Below are positions 8,330 through 16,571 of a DNA stretch of 64,000 nt, piece by piece. The position numbers and the translations under genes were made by a program. The notes under the pieces were generated by a model. The model was not told where the DNA came from. It saw only the letters and a program-made list of their open reading frames with translations, and did not search any database. Within the stretch, counting starts at the first letter, position 1; the number at the start of each line of letters is the position of its first letter. The stretch is from NCBI GenBank assembly GCA_050294475.1, contig JBNKOE010000001.1:62001-126000 (forward strand). Reading direction: 5' to 3'. The stretch is from Thalassobellus sp050294475. GTDB taxonomy: Bacteria > Bacteroidota > Bacteroidia > Flavobacteriales > Flavobacteriaceae.

Positions 8330-9397
8330 ATGAGTGCAATAATCAAAGACATCGAGATTATAAAATCTAAAACTACTAAAATTAATGAGGTTGATTTTAA
8401 TGATTTGAAATTTGGAAATACGTTTTCAGATCACATGTTAGTATGTGACTTTAAAGACGGAAAATGGCAAGCACCAAAAGTGGTCCCTTACCAACCAATT
8501 ACTTTAGATCCTTCAGCTAAGATTTTCCACTATGGTCAATCTGTTTTTGAGGGTATGAAAGCTTATAAAGATGCTGATGAAAATGTCTTTTTATTTCGTC
8601 CTTTAGATAACTTTAAACGATTAAATATATCATCTAAGCGATTAGCAATTCCTGAGCTTCCTGAAGAATATTTTATGGAAGGTTTAAAGACTTTATTAGA
8701 AGTTGACAAAGACTGGATTCCTAAAAACGAAGGCAGTTCATTATATATAAGACCTTTTGTTTTTGCTTCAGGAAATGGATTTCATGCATCGCCTGCAGAT
8801 GAATATAAATTTATAATTTGTACGGCACCTTCTGGGTCATATTTCTCTGGTAAAGTAAAAGTTTTAATTGAACAAACTTATTCGCGTTCGGCAAATGGTG
8901 GCGTTGGTTTTGCTAAAGCAGGAGGTAACTATGCTGGACAATTTTACCCAACACAATTAGCTGTTGAGAAAGGCTACCAACAAGTTATTTGGACGGATGA
9001 TAATACCCATGAATATATTGAAGAAGCTGGTGCTATGAATATTTTTGTTCGTATAAATGATACGCTTATTACAGGGCCAACAAGTGATAGAATTTTAGAT
9101 GGTATTACTCGTAAAAGTATTATTGAAATAGCTAAAGCTGAAGGTATTCCTATTGAAGTTAGAAAAATAACCGTAAGTGAAGTGGTTGAAGCTGCAAAAA
9201 ATGGTAGTTTAAAAGAAATGTTTGGAGCAGGAACTGCTGCTGTTATTTCTCCAATTGCTGGTTTTGGATATAATGACACCGATTATGATTTACCTGAATT
9301 AAACGACACATATGCTAGTTTTTTAAAGAAGACTATTACAGATATACAAACTAACAAAAGTGAAGATCCATATGGATGGCGCGTTAAATTAGATTAA
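8330..9397 (+). CDS. ilvE: Branched-chain amino acid aminotransferase
   Basis: A 355-aa PLP-dependent class IV aminotransferase that makes leucine, isoleucine and valine from their keto acids and glutamate. Evidence includes FHYGQSVFEGMKAYK (residues about 66-80), the PLP-Lys region GFAKAGGNYAG near 199, the YIEEAGAMNIF motif near 231 and the GTAAVISPI phosphate-binding stretch near 305. The length matches the long IlvE type (EC 2.6.1.42). Monocistronic: its own promoter box and a strong terminator flank it. Confidence 0.95.
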   Translation: MSAIIKDIEIIKSKTTKINEVDFNDLKFGNTFSDHMLVCDFKDGKWQAPKVVPYQPITLDPSAKIFHYGQSVFEGMKAYKDADENVFLFRPLDNFKRLNISSKRLAIPELPEEYFMEGLKTLLEVDKDWIPKNEGSSLYIRPFVFASGNGFHASPADEYKFIICTAPSGSYFSGKVKVLIEQTYSRSANGGVGFAKAGGNYAGQFYPTQLAVEKGYQQVIWTDDNTHEYIEEAGAMNIFVRINDTLITGPTSDRILDGITRKSIIEIAKAEGIPIEVRKITVSEVVEAAKNGSLKEMFGAGTAAVISPIAGFGYNDTDYDLPELNDTYASFLKKTITDIQTNKSEDPYGWRVKLD

Positions 9398-9418
9398 CTC
9401 ACTCCATAGATTAGAAAC

Positions 9419-9449
9419 AAAAAGAGAAGCCAAAAGCTTCTCTTTTTTT
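9419..9449. terminator. Bidirectional terminator between ilvE and the MazG-like gene
   Basis: GAGAAGC (9424-9430) and GCTTCTC (9436-9442) pair perfectly around CAAAA, with A- and T-runs on both sides. It serves convergent genes. Confidence 0.85.
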
Positions 9450-9834
9450 ATTTCTTTAAAATGGCATCTATATTTGGTTTAAAATAATTAGGTCCTTTTA
9501 ATACTTTTCCATCTTCTCTGTAAATAGGCTGTCCATTTTCTCCTAGTTTACTCATGTTACTTCGTTGTATTTCTTCAAAAACTTCTTCTATTTTATGTTG
9601 CATACCGTGTTCTATAATGGTTCCGCATAAAATATAAAGCATATCTCCTAACGCATCAGCTACCTCAACTAAATCATTATTATTGGCCGCCTCAAGATAC
9701 TCTTCATTTTCTTCTTTCATTAAATTAAAGCGTAAGGTGTTTTTATTTATACCTAAATCGGCTATCGGGTTTTCTTTATGGCCTATTTTAAATGCTGTAT
9801 GAAATGCTTTTACTGCTTCTATTTTATCCTTCAT
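9448..9834 (-). CDS. MazG-like nucleoside triphosphate pyrophosphohydrolase family protein
   Basis: A 128-aa all-helical protein. The metal-binding EExxE pattern is in MKEENEEYLEA (near residues 40-50) and the second acidic motif in VEVADALGDMLYIL, as in MazG/DR2231-type phosphohydrolases that hydrolyse (d)NTPs or house-cleaning substrates. The C-terminus has the motif GKVLKGPNYFKP seen in this phosphoribosyl-ATP-pyrophosphatase-like subgroup. I chose the ATG at 9834 (MKDKIEAV) because homologues begin there. An in-frame ATG at 9852 would add six residues. Substrate not determinable. Confidence 0.85.
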   Translation of the reverse strand: MKDKIEAVKAFHTAFKIGHKENPIADLGINKNTLRFNLMKEENEEYLEAANNNDLVEVADALGDMLYILCGTIIEHGMQHKIEEVFEEIQRSNMSKLGENGQPIYREDGKVLKGPNYFKPNIDAILKK

Positions 9835-9886
9835 ATAAATTTTTATTTTCATTTCCGCGAAAGCGAAAATCTCATTTTGTTTTCAT

Positions 9887-9894
9887 TATTTTTG
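9887..9894 (+). promoter_or_regulatory. -7 box for the small membrane protein gene at 9910
   Basis: TATTTTTG, followed by C, matches TAnnTTTG 16 bp before the ATG. Confidence 0.55.
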
Positions 9895-9909
9895 CATAAA
9901 AATAACTAT

Positions 9910-10095
9910 ATGTTTAGTAAAGGTCAAATCATTTTTGGTGTTTTATTTTTTATTGTCTTCGCTATTATAATTGGTTTTACTTACCGAAAAGACTTAAAGC
10001 TACACAAAAAATTTTATAAAGGTAGTTATTGGGTACTTTTAGCTTTTATTGCTTTTATTGGACTTATAGTAGCTATTAAGTTCTTGTTTAAATAG
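9910..10095 (+). CDS. Small two-helix membrane protein
   Basis: A 61-aa protein with two hydrophobic helices (about residues 5-22 and 41-59) separated by a Lys-rich loop (RKDLKLHKKFYKG). No function is known to me. The ATG at 9910 is preferred over an upstream in-frame ATG at 9778 that lies inside the divergent MazG-like gene, because a good promoter box lies just upstream of 9910. The topology predicts both termini on the same side of the membrane. Confidence 0.7.
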   Translation: MFSKGQIIFGVLFFIVFAIIIGFTYRKDLKLHKKFYKGSYWVLLAFIAFIGLIVAIKFLFK

Positions 10096-10234
10096 CTCTC
10101 TATCTTAGGTTAAATCATCTAAGTTGACTAGGAAATAAAGCCTTCAAACTGTTATATAATTAAAAAGGTAGTAAAACAACGCAACCTTTTTGCTCATTTT
10201 GCATCTATTGTATAACTCAATCGAACTTAAAAAC

Positions 10235-10321
10235 ATGAAGGTACTAATAATCATCACAACACTTATTGTAATCAACCTGTTACTATTAGTTTTTAGTGTA
10301 AATAAAAAAACAGAACCTTGA
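10235..10321 (+). CDS. Putative 28-aa single-helix membrane peptide
   Basis: The frame begins MKVLIIITTLIVINLLLLVF and ends in a short polar tail KKTEP. Its last codons overlap a strong hairpin terminator, so the stop sits in the stem. It is too short to assign from sequence alone, but the uninterrupted hydrophobic helix and position between two terminator-like hairpins support a real short mRNA. Confidence 0.45.
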   Translation: MKVLIIITTLIVINLLLLVFSVNKKTEP

Positions 10322-10339
10322 TTAAGATTCTGTTTTTTT
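10303..10339. terminator. Bidirectional terminator
   Basis: AACAGAA pairs with TTCTGTT (10309-10315 / 10328-10334), with A7 before and T7 after. It terminates the small plus-strand gene and the DPP III gene from the other side. Confidence 0.8.
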
Positions 10340-10360
10340 ATTAATACTTAAAATTTCTTT

Positions 10361-12400
10361 TTAGTTTACTTCTGGGAGAAAATTATATCGTTTACTATAA
10401 TCTAACATTTGTTCAGAAAACGTTTTTGGCTGTGTTACTTTTACACTTATAATTTCGCCTTCTTCATTTTTATCAGCCACTAAAACTGGATTTACAAAAC
10501 CACTATACGGTGCTGATGTAAATTGTTTATTTCGTTCTAAAATTTCAGCATGAAGTTTTTGGTCTACTTTTACGCCATAACCTTCTACTAAAGCTTCTAC
10601 TGCTACATAATCGCCTTCAGATTTTATACGTTGCGTTTCTCTTAATAATTGTCCGAAAAGCTCATGAAGTTTTTCATAATCATTAATATTATAATATGTT
10701 TTTCCGTCTCTTGTTATTTTTTCAATAACATTATCTTTTTGTCCTTTTTCAAAAACCCAAGCAGAAATCCATTGTCTGTTTCTCATGTGAGCTTCTTCAA
10801 CATCATCACCTAAATTTAATCTAATTAATTGCGAAATAAGTCCATTTCTTATGTAACCATCATAAGCCGTTTTCCCAACAGCTTTCCAATCGTCAACTAA
10901 ACCTAAATCTTGAAGTTTAGAATCGTATAAATAATATAAAGCTACCAAATCGGCACGACCTTCCTCTAAAGTCGATCTGTAATTTTTAAGAGTTTCTTTT
11001 ACAGTACCTACTCCAGGGTTTATTTGACCAGATGCATGACCAATAACCTCATGCAATGCGGTATGTAACTTACCGGCTAAACGACCATATTTTTCTTCTA
11101 GTTGAAATTCTTCCTCATCATTAACAAACTCTTTTAAACGATCTGAACTTCCTGCATTACTATAAGCATTAGTAATATTTCCTAATGAAACAGATTTACT
11201 ACCTACAGCAGCACGAATCCAATTTGCATTTGGTAAGTTAACACCAATTGGAGTACTTGGAGAAGAATCGCCAGCTTCACCAGCAACATTAACAACCTTA
11301 TAAGAAACCCCTACAACATTTTCTTTTTTGTGTGCTTCCATTAAAGTAGAGTTATCTTCAAACCATTGTGCGTTATCTGATACCACTTTCATTTTTTGAG
11401 ACATATCAAAATCGTTTATTTGAACTATTGTCTCATAAGACCCTCTATAAGCTAGTGGATCATTGTACACTTCAATAAAACTATTTATATAATCTATATT
11501 ACCTGCTGTCACAGCTGTCCAAGCCACATTATAATCATCCCAAGTTTGTAAATCACCTGTCTTGTAATAATCAATTAATAAAGCCAAAGCATTTCCTTGT
11601 GCTTCATTTTCAGCAACACCTTTGGCAAGTTCTAGCCATTTAATAATTTCATCAATTGCAGCACCATAAAGTCCTCCAGATTTATAAACACGCTCTTTTA
11701 AAACACCATTTTCTTTTACCAATTGAGAATTTAAACCAAATGATAAAGGTTTTTCTGGATTTGGAGATACTTTCGTTTTATAAAAGCTTGCAACATCGGC
11801 ATTTGTAACATTAGGTCCGTAAAAATTAACAGCAGAAAGCAACACATTATCAACACCTTTAGCTTTATTTACCTTTTTAGAATCTTTATCGTTAAAAATA
11901 ACATCAAAAGCTTCTCCTTCTAAAACAGTATGAGTTGCTGCCAATATCTCCTTTAAATAATCTGAAGAAAATTCAGGTTTAATTTTATCATTAGAATAAT
12001 GATGATGAATACCATTACTAAACCAAATACGTTTTAAATAAGTTTCAAACGCATTCCAATCTGTTGATGTTTTATCACCATTATAATTGGTATAAACAGA
12101 TTCAAGTGCTTTTCTTATTTTAAGATTATGACGGTAGTTTTGATCCCACATGATGTCTCTTCCTGATAAACCTGCTTGTGTTAAATAATAAACTAATGTT
12201 TGCTCTTTTAAGCTTAGTTTTTCCCAACCTGGAATTTGATACCTTAATACTTTAATATCTGCAAATTGTTCAACATTAAAATCGAAATCAGATTTCTCTT
12301 TAGTTATGTCTGCTTCTACATTTTTTTCTTTGTTCTCGTTTCCACAGGAAAACAAAACGATTGCTAATAAAAATACACTTAATACTGTTTTTAGTTTCAT
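10361..12400 (-). CDS. Dipeptidyl-peptidase III (M49 family) lipoprotein
   Basis: A 679-aa zinc exopeptidase removing dipeptides from N-termini of short peptides. The M49 zinc motif HExxxH appears as HEVIGH and the third ligand in the EEGRAD motif about 50 residues later. The N-terminus MKLKTVLSVFLLAIVLFSCG is a lipoprotein signal with Cys19, so the enzyme is probably anchored outside the cytoplasm. The family's best-known members are cytosolic. I chose the ATG at 12400 because an in-frame ATG at 12442 would put a polar extension before the signal peptide. Monocistronic. Confidence 0.92.
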   Translation of the reverse strand: MKLKTVLSVFLLAIVLFSCGNENKEKNVEADITKEKSDFDFNVEQFADIKVLRYQIPGWEKLSLKEQTLVYYLTQAGLSGRDIMWDQNYRHNLKIRKALESVYTNYNGDKTSTDWNAFETYLKRIWFSNGIHHHYSNDKIKPEFSSDYLKEILAATHTVLEGEAFDVIFNDKDSKKVNKAKGVDNVLLSAVNFYGPNVTNADVASFYKTKVSPNPEKPLSFGLNSQLVKENGVLKERVYKSGGLYGAAIDEIIKWLELAKGVAENEAQGNALALLIDYYKTGDLQTWDDYNVAWTAVTAGNIDYINSFIEVYNDPLAYRGSYETIVQINDFDMSQKMKVVSDNAQWFEDNSTLMEAHKKENVVGVSYKVVNVAGEAGDSSPSTPIGVNLPNANWIRAAVGSKSVSLGNITNAYSNAGSSDRLKEFVNDEEEFQLEEKYGRLAGKLHTALHEVIGHASGQINPGVGTVKETLKNYRSTLEEGRADLVALYYLYDSKLQDLGLVDDWKAVGKTAYDGYIRNGLISQLIRLNLGDDVEEAHMRNRQWISAWVFEKGQKDNVIEKITRDGKTYYNINDYEKLHELFGQLLRETQRIKSEGDYVAVEALVEGYGVKVDQKLHAEILERNKQFTSAPYSGFVNPVLVADKNEEGEIISVKVTQPKTFSEQMLDYSKRYNFLPEVN

Positions 12401-12551
12401 AATGAAATGATATTCTTGATTAATACGTAAAAATACAAACAATTATAAAATTTTTCATTGTTATTTATACATAAATTAAGTTTTTTTAGTATGAAATTAT
12501 TATTTTTAATCAACCAAACATAATCAACTAATAATCAAGCTTAAAAATCGT

Positions 12552-12559
12552 TATATTTG
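12552..12559 (+). promoter_or_regulatory. -7 box for the SRPBCC/GyrI-like gene
   Basis: TATATTTG matches TAnnTTTG 29 bp before the ATG at 12589. Confidence 0.55.
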
Positions 12560-12588
12560 ATTATCATAATACTCTCAAAATCAAGTAA

Positions 12589-13620
12589 ATGAAAATTTTT
12601 AAATACATTTTATTCTTATTACTTATTGCTTTTATTGGTACTGCAATTTATATCGCAGTACAACCAAACTCATATAAAGTTACAAGAAGCCGTACTATAA
12701 ATGCTCCTGTCTCTATATTGTATGACAATGTTATCGATTTAAAAAACTGGGAAACTTGGTCGCCATGGATTAAAAAGGAACCAAGCACAGTTATTACACT
12801 TGGAGAACAAACAAAAGGTGTAAATGGCACTTATAGCTGGATAGATAAAAACGGTGCTGGTACTATGAAAATTACGGAGGCAACCAACAACAAATCGATA
12901 AAACAAAACATGCAGTTTGGAGAATTTCCTGCTTCTGAAATAACATGGGATTTTACTCCGAATACTGATGGCTCAACAATAGTTACTTGGAACATAAGTG
13001 GCGAAAATTTACCATTTGGTTTTAAAGCCTATACTGCTTTCTCTGGAGCTATGGATGAACAAGTTGGTCCTGATTTTGAACGAGGTTTAGAAAAACTAGA
13101 TAGTATTGCTGTTAATAGTATGAAAGTATACAATATAAAAATTAATGGTATTACGGAATATGGTGGTGGCTTTTTTATCTACAAAACAACATCTGCTACA
13201 AGCTCAAATATTAGTAAAATTATGGCTAAACAATATAGCAAGTTAATGAGCTATATGGCACAGAATAATATTGTTGCAAGCGGAATGCCTTTTACTATTT
13301 ATAATGAAATGAATCCTGAAAACGGAAATGTAATTATGAGTAATGCCATTCCTGTTATTAATAAAATTAATTTTATTAATCTTACTGAAAATAATGATAT
13401 TCTGTGTGGCTATATGGCTAAAACAAGAGTTCTTAAAACCACTTTAAAAGGAAACTACACTAATCTTCCTGAAGCATGGAAAAAATCAATGAGTTATATT
13501 ACTAAAAACAATTTAATTCCATCTGATATAAAACCTTTTGAAATTTATACAAACAATCCTAGAAATATACCAAACCCAGCCAATTGGTTAACCGAAATTT
13601 ATATTCCGTTGAAAGACTAA
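12589..13620 (+). CDS. SRPBCC (polyketide cyclase-like) plus GyrI-like effector-binding protein
   Basis: A 343-aa protein with an N-terminal membrane helix (residues 4-24). An SRPBCC/START-like domain (about 30-175: TRSRTINAPVSILYD, WETWSPW) is followed by a second domain (about 185-340) resembling the GyrI/AraC effector-binding fold, which binds small hydrophobic ligands. The same two-domain layout is common in Bacteroidetes. The helix suggests tethering to the inner membrane with the ligand-binding domains outside. The ligand is unknown. It is monocistronic, with a promoter box upstream. Confidence 0.82.
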   Translation: MKIFKYILFLLLIAFIGTAIYIAVQPNSYKVTRSRTINAPVSILYDNVIDLKNWETWSPWIKKEPSTVITLGEQTKGVNGTYSWIDKNGAGTMKITEATNNKSIKQNMQFGEFPASEITWDFTPNTDGSTIVTWNISGENLPFGFKAYTAFSGAMDEQVGPDFERGLEKLDSIAVNSMKVYNIKINGITEYGGGFFIYKTTSATSSNISKIMAKQYSKLMSYMAQNNIVASGMPFTIYNEMNPENGNVIMSNAIPVINKINFINLTENNDILCGYMAKTRVLKTTLKGNYTNLPEAWKKSMSYITKNNLIPSDIKPFEIYTNNPRNIPNPANWLTEIYIPLKD

Positions 13621-13709
13621 AATATTAATAAACAACTTTTACTCGTTTTTTTAGGCTTGCATTTGGTAAAGTAAAAATCTTGATTTTGTCAGAAAGAACA
13701 AATAACTTA

Positions 13710-13748
13710 GTTTAACGTCTGATATAAAATATTGAAACGATTTCATAT
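13710..13748. repeat. Copy of the 39-nt element found at 32942-32980
   Basis: This stretch matches 32942-32980 at 35 of 39 positions by eye. Both begin GTTTAACGT, carry GATATAAAA and end AAACGATTTCATAT. The copy here lacks the downstream half of the longer element and is followed directly by a truncated gene. It is the only third copy I noticed in the window. Confidence 0.75.
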
Positions 13749-13779
13749 TATTTGTTACCTATATAAGGTGAAAAAATTT

Positions 13780-13962
13780 ATGCTTCAAATATTATTTATG
13801 ATTTACAGAATGGGAATTGGGTTTTCTCAAACCAATTTATCGGGAAATAAAAACTTAGATTTCTCGAAATTGAATGAATCTGACTTTAAAGTAAAAGAAA
13901 ATGGAAAAGGAAAACATCCAAAACTCTACATTAATCAAACAATATATCTAAGCCCCTTTTAA
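13780..13962 (+). pseudogene. Probable fragment of a secreted protein gene
   Basis: About 60 codons from the ATG at 13780 read as a signal peptide (hydrophobic, ending GIGFSQ) and a short polar stretch ending NQTIYLSPF. There is no recognisable domain. The frame closes inside the 3' end of the opposing CxxC protein gene and starts just after the repeat element at 13710. This suggests that only the front of a larger gene was left by a rearrangement. An alternative TTG start at 13732 lies inside the repeat. Confidence 0.35.
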
Positions 13963-14127
13963 TTCATCTGCGCCATCCAACAAACCTATCAACTCTTCTG
14001 GTTTATGAATCAAAATAGGAATGTGTTGCGAACATATATAAAATTCACTTTCCTTATGATAAAATTTAGTAACTGCTGTTTCAAACGATGTTTTTTTACA
14101 AACAATGCATACTCTAGAATGACTCAT
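13948..14127 (-). CDS. Small zinc-finger-like protein (CxxC...C...H)
   Basis: A 59-aa protein. The N-terminal RVCIVCKK and the later YICSQH give three Cys and one His suited to bind one zinc ion. The remainder (HKPEELIGLLDGADEL) is a short amphipathic helix. The reading frame is closed only by the ATG at 14127 and a TAG at 13948 and has flavobacterial codon use. I recall similar short proteins in other flavobacteria but no function. It stands alone, 102 bp from the DUF1684 gene. Confidence 0.7.
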   Translation of the reverse strand: MSHSRVCIVCKKTSFETAVTKFYHKESEFYICSQHIPILIHKPEELIGLLDGADELKGA

Positions 14128-14228
14128 AATATGTACTTTTTAAACTAAAACAAATCTATCTTTTATTTTTCGTTTAAAAACTAACATTCATCATACCTTA
14201 AGAATAAAGATAATTCTGAAAAACGAAT

Positions 14229-14831
14229 CTAATGCTTCGCAAAAGCCTTAACACCTGCTTCTACTCTTGTCTTTAAATAATTTTTACGTGGCACTATAGG
14301 GCAAGAATATTTATCGTTATAAGCACAATAAGGATTGTATGCTTTATTAAAATCAATCGTCATAGTATCTCCTTCTGGAATTCTAGCATCTATATAACGT
14401 CCGCCTCCATAACTTTCTAATCCGTTAGTTTCATCTAGAAAAGGTAGAAATAAGTAATCTTCATAACCTTGCTTTTGCATTAAATCTTTACCTTGATATA
14501 TATTTAAGTGATACTGTTCTCCTTTTAATTCAAAATATAAAATACCATAAACACGTTCTTTAGAAACTCTACTAGTAGTTGTTTTCATATTAAACCATTT
14601 AGAATTTGGTGTTCTTTCTAATTTAGCTTTAACAACATAAGTAGAATCAAACTTAAAAAACTCTAATCCTTCAAAAACCTTTCTATCTTTATCTTTTAAA
14701 GGTGATGTTGTAGCATCTTTATATTCGGCATTAAGCTCTTTTTGAAATTCGGTTTCTCCCTTTACAGGTTTCTTTTCTTGTGCACAACTTAAAATTGTTA
14801 CTAAAAATAATAGTATTAATAAATGCTTCAT
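14229..14831 (-). CDS. DUF1684 domain lipoprotein
   Basis: A 200-aa protein with lipobox ending ILSCA (Cys16). The DUF1684 core shows YGGGRYID near residue 139 and the characteristic FNKAYNPYCAYNDKYSCPIVP near 162. The conserved NPYCAY and CP(I/L)xP pattern has been likened to a Zn- or cofactor-binding site but no activity is established. The lipid anchor points to a periplasmic or surface site. Monocistronic, minus strand. Confidence 0.9.
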   Translation of the reverse strand: MKHLLILLFLVTILSCAQEKKPVKGETEFQKELNAEYKDATTSPLKDKDRKVFEGLEFFKFDSTYVVKAKLERTPNSKWFNMKTTTSRVSKERVYGILYFELKGEQYHLNIYQGKDLMQKQGYEDYLFLPFLDETNGLESYGGGRYIDARIPEGDTMTIDFNKAYNPYCAYNDKYSCPIVPRKNYLKTRVEAGVKAFAKH

Positions 14832-14968
14832 TTTTATATCTAATGCTTAGTAATTACTAAAGTGTAACACCCAAATATTCATTCTTATAAATTATTAAAA
14901 ATATAGCTATGGATGTTTTTTCTTTAAAATATTTTCATTTCAAAAATACAACTTCTAATAATTTTATA

Positions 14969-14976
14969 TAAGTTTG
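14969..14976 (+). promoter_or_regulatory. -7 box of the leader unit at 14983-15138
   Basis: TAAGTTTG matches TAnnTTTG. Transcription would begin near 14983, just ahead of the 27-codon leader frame. Confidence 0.55.
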
Positions 14977-14995
14977 TAGTCTAATAAAAATAAAA

Positions 14996-15079
14996 ATGCG
15001 TCATAACGTCACAATTTGTAGAAAACAATGGACCTCTTATTTAATGAGAGGATGTTGGGCTTGTTCTATATTGTGGTGA
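14996..15079 (+). CDS. Putative 27-aa leader peptide rich in Cys and Trp
   Basis: The frame begins MRHNVTICRK and ends GCWACSILW, with three Cys and three Trp in 27 residues. It lies directly after a promoter box and ends 33 bp before a perfect intrinsic terminator. A hairpin (CCTCT 15033-15037 with AGAGG 15047-15051) lies within the frame. This promoter, peptide, hairpin, terminator and gene order is that of a transcription attenuator. The next gene, an MFS transporter now broken, starts 67 bp after the terminator. The region could instead be an untranslated regulatory RNA. Confidence 0.4.
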   Translation: MRHNVTICRKQWTSYLMRGCWACSILW

Positions 15080-15111
15080 TATGTTTATATAATATTACAG
15101 TATTTTAAAAA

Positions 15112-15138
15112 GTCCGACTTCACAGTCGGATTTTTTTT
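15112..15138 (+). terminator. Intrinsic terminator ahead of the MFS gene (possible attenuator)
   Basis: TCCGACT (15113-15119) pairs perfectly with AGTCGGA (15124-15130) around TCAC and is followed by T8. Confidence 0.85.
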
Positions 15139-15205
15139 GTCTATTATCCACTCATAATTAAAACTAAAAAACAATTGAAAGTAAAAACTTGAACAAACAG
15201 AACTA

Positions 15206-16191
15206 ATGAAAACTCTAGCAAACAATTACCTAAACACATTTAAAGGCCTTTCACAAGAAGTATGGTGGCTTGCATTAATAACACTTATAAATAGAGCTGG
15301 TACAATGGTCATTCCATTTCTATCGCTTTACTTAACAAAAAGCTTACACTTTTCATTGAGTGATGTTGGTTGGATTATGAGCGCCTTTGGTGTTGGTTCT
15401 GTAATTGGCTCTTGGTTAGGTGGACGATTAACCGATAAAATTGGTTTTTATAAAGTTATGGTATTTAGCCTAGTTGCTACTGGATTCCTTTTTATTGAGC
15501 TGCAATTCTTAACAACTTTTAATTCATTTTGCTTTGGTATATTTCTAGTTATGCTAGTTGCAGATATGTTTAGACCAGCTATGTTTGTTGCATTAAGCGC
15601 TTATAGCAAACCAGAAAACTGATGATTTTTGGAATAGTATTCTTGCAATACTTTTCTACTATACCTATTTATTATAAAGATGTGCATCATTTAAGCGAAC
15701 TAGAAATTGGTGTTATTCTAGGCATGAATGGATTTATCATTTTTGCATTAGAAATGCCTTTAATTAAGTGGCTTGAAAACACTAGATATACAAAATCTGG
15801 CTTGATGCTTTTTGGTGGAATTCTTACAGGGTTAAGTTTTATTATTCTAAACTTTACATCTTGGACAGGTATTTTGATAATTGGAATGTTACTTATGACT
15901 TTTGGTGAAATGATAGCTTTTCCTTTCTCTAATGCATTTGCCATGGATCGTGCTAAAAAAGGAAACCAAGGCGAATATATGGCACTCTATTCCATATCTT
16001 TTTCTGTTGCCCATATTTTTGGTCACAATGCTGGTATGCAAATGGCAGATAAGCTTGGTTTTGATAATACTTGGTATATTATAACTTTACTTGCAGTACT
16101 TTGTATATTTTTATTATTTATATTAAGACTTTATTTAAATAGAAAGAAAAAGAAAAAAATAGAAGAAGAAAAAGAGATTTTATGGATTTAA
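15206..16191 (+). pseudogene. MFS transporter disrupted by an internal deletion
   Basis: Two abutting frames (15206-15622 and 15622-16191) are the front and back of one major-facilitator transporter. The first 138 residues hold about four helices and the classical loop GGRLTDKIGF. The last 189 residues hold the second six-helix half. Between them about 80-90 residues are missing (helices 5-6 and the central loop) and the frame changes at AYSKPEN-stop, with TGATG joining the pieces. The total of 327 residues falls well short of the usual 400 or so. Loss of function is likely unless both halves are made and assemble. The drug or substrate is unknown. Confidence 0.75.
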
Positions 16192-16556
16192 ACCAAATAA
16201 CCATACCATCATTAAATGTTGAAAAAGCTACTAAATTTTACAAAATCTTGGGATTGCATCTTATTGTAGATGCCATTCCAAGGTATGTAAGATTTGAATG
16301 TCCAAACGGAAATACTACTTTTTCAATTCATAAAGTAGATAATTTGCCTAAAGGAAATGGTATCACCATTTATTTTGAAGATGATAATTTAGACACATTG
16401 GTTTTAAACCTTCAAGAAAAAGGCATCACTTTTAAACAATTACCTGAAGATAAATCTTGGCTTTGGAGAGAAGCACATTTAAATGACCCCGATGGTAATA
16501 ATATTATTTTATATCACGCTGGAAAAAACAGAAAAAATCCACCTTGGAGAATTTAA
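16182..16556 (+). CDS. VOC superfamily protein (glyoxalase/bleomycin-resistance fold)
   Basis: A 124-aa single-domain vicinal-oxygen-chelate protein. It opens ITIPSLNVEKATKFYKILG, has a mid-domain ITIYFEDDNLDTLV strand-helix pair and ends with LNDPDGNNIILYH, whose Asp-Pro-Asp-Gly is the VOC signature. It overlaps the broken transporter gene by 10 bp, so the two were an operon. Function (isomerase, dioxygenase or resistance protein) cannot be told from the fold alone. Confidence 0.85.
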   Translation: MDLNQITIPSLNVEKATKFYKILGLHLIVDAIPRYVRFECPNGNTTFSIHKVDNLPKGNGITIYFEDDNLDTLVLNLQEKGITFKQLPEDKSWLWREAHLNDPDGNNIILYHAGKNRKNPPWRI

Positions 16557-16571
16557 TGCCTAAGTATAAAT

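Noticed and set aside
9855..9875. GC-rich stretch CCGCGAAAGCGAAAA as a regulatory palindrome
   Set aside because: It is short and imperfect; similar sequence is common debris in flavobacterial spacers and nothing ties it to the divergent genes.
15206..16191. Reading the two MFS pieces as two independent transporter genes
   Set aside because: Neither half has a full set of helices. The junction lacks the central loop and the frames abut, which fits one gene with an internal deletion.
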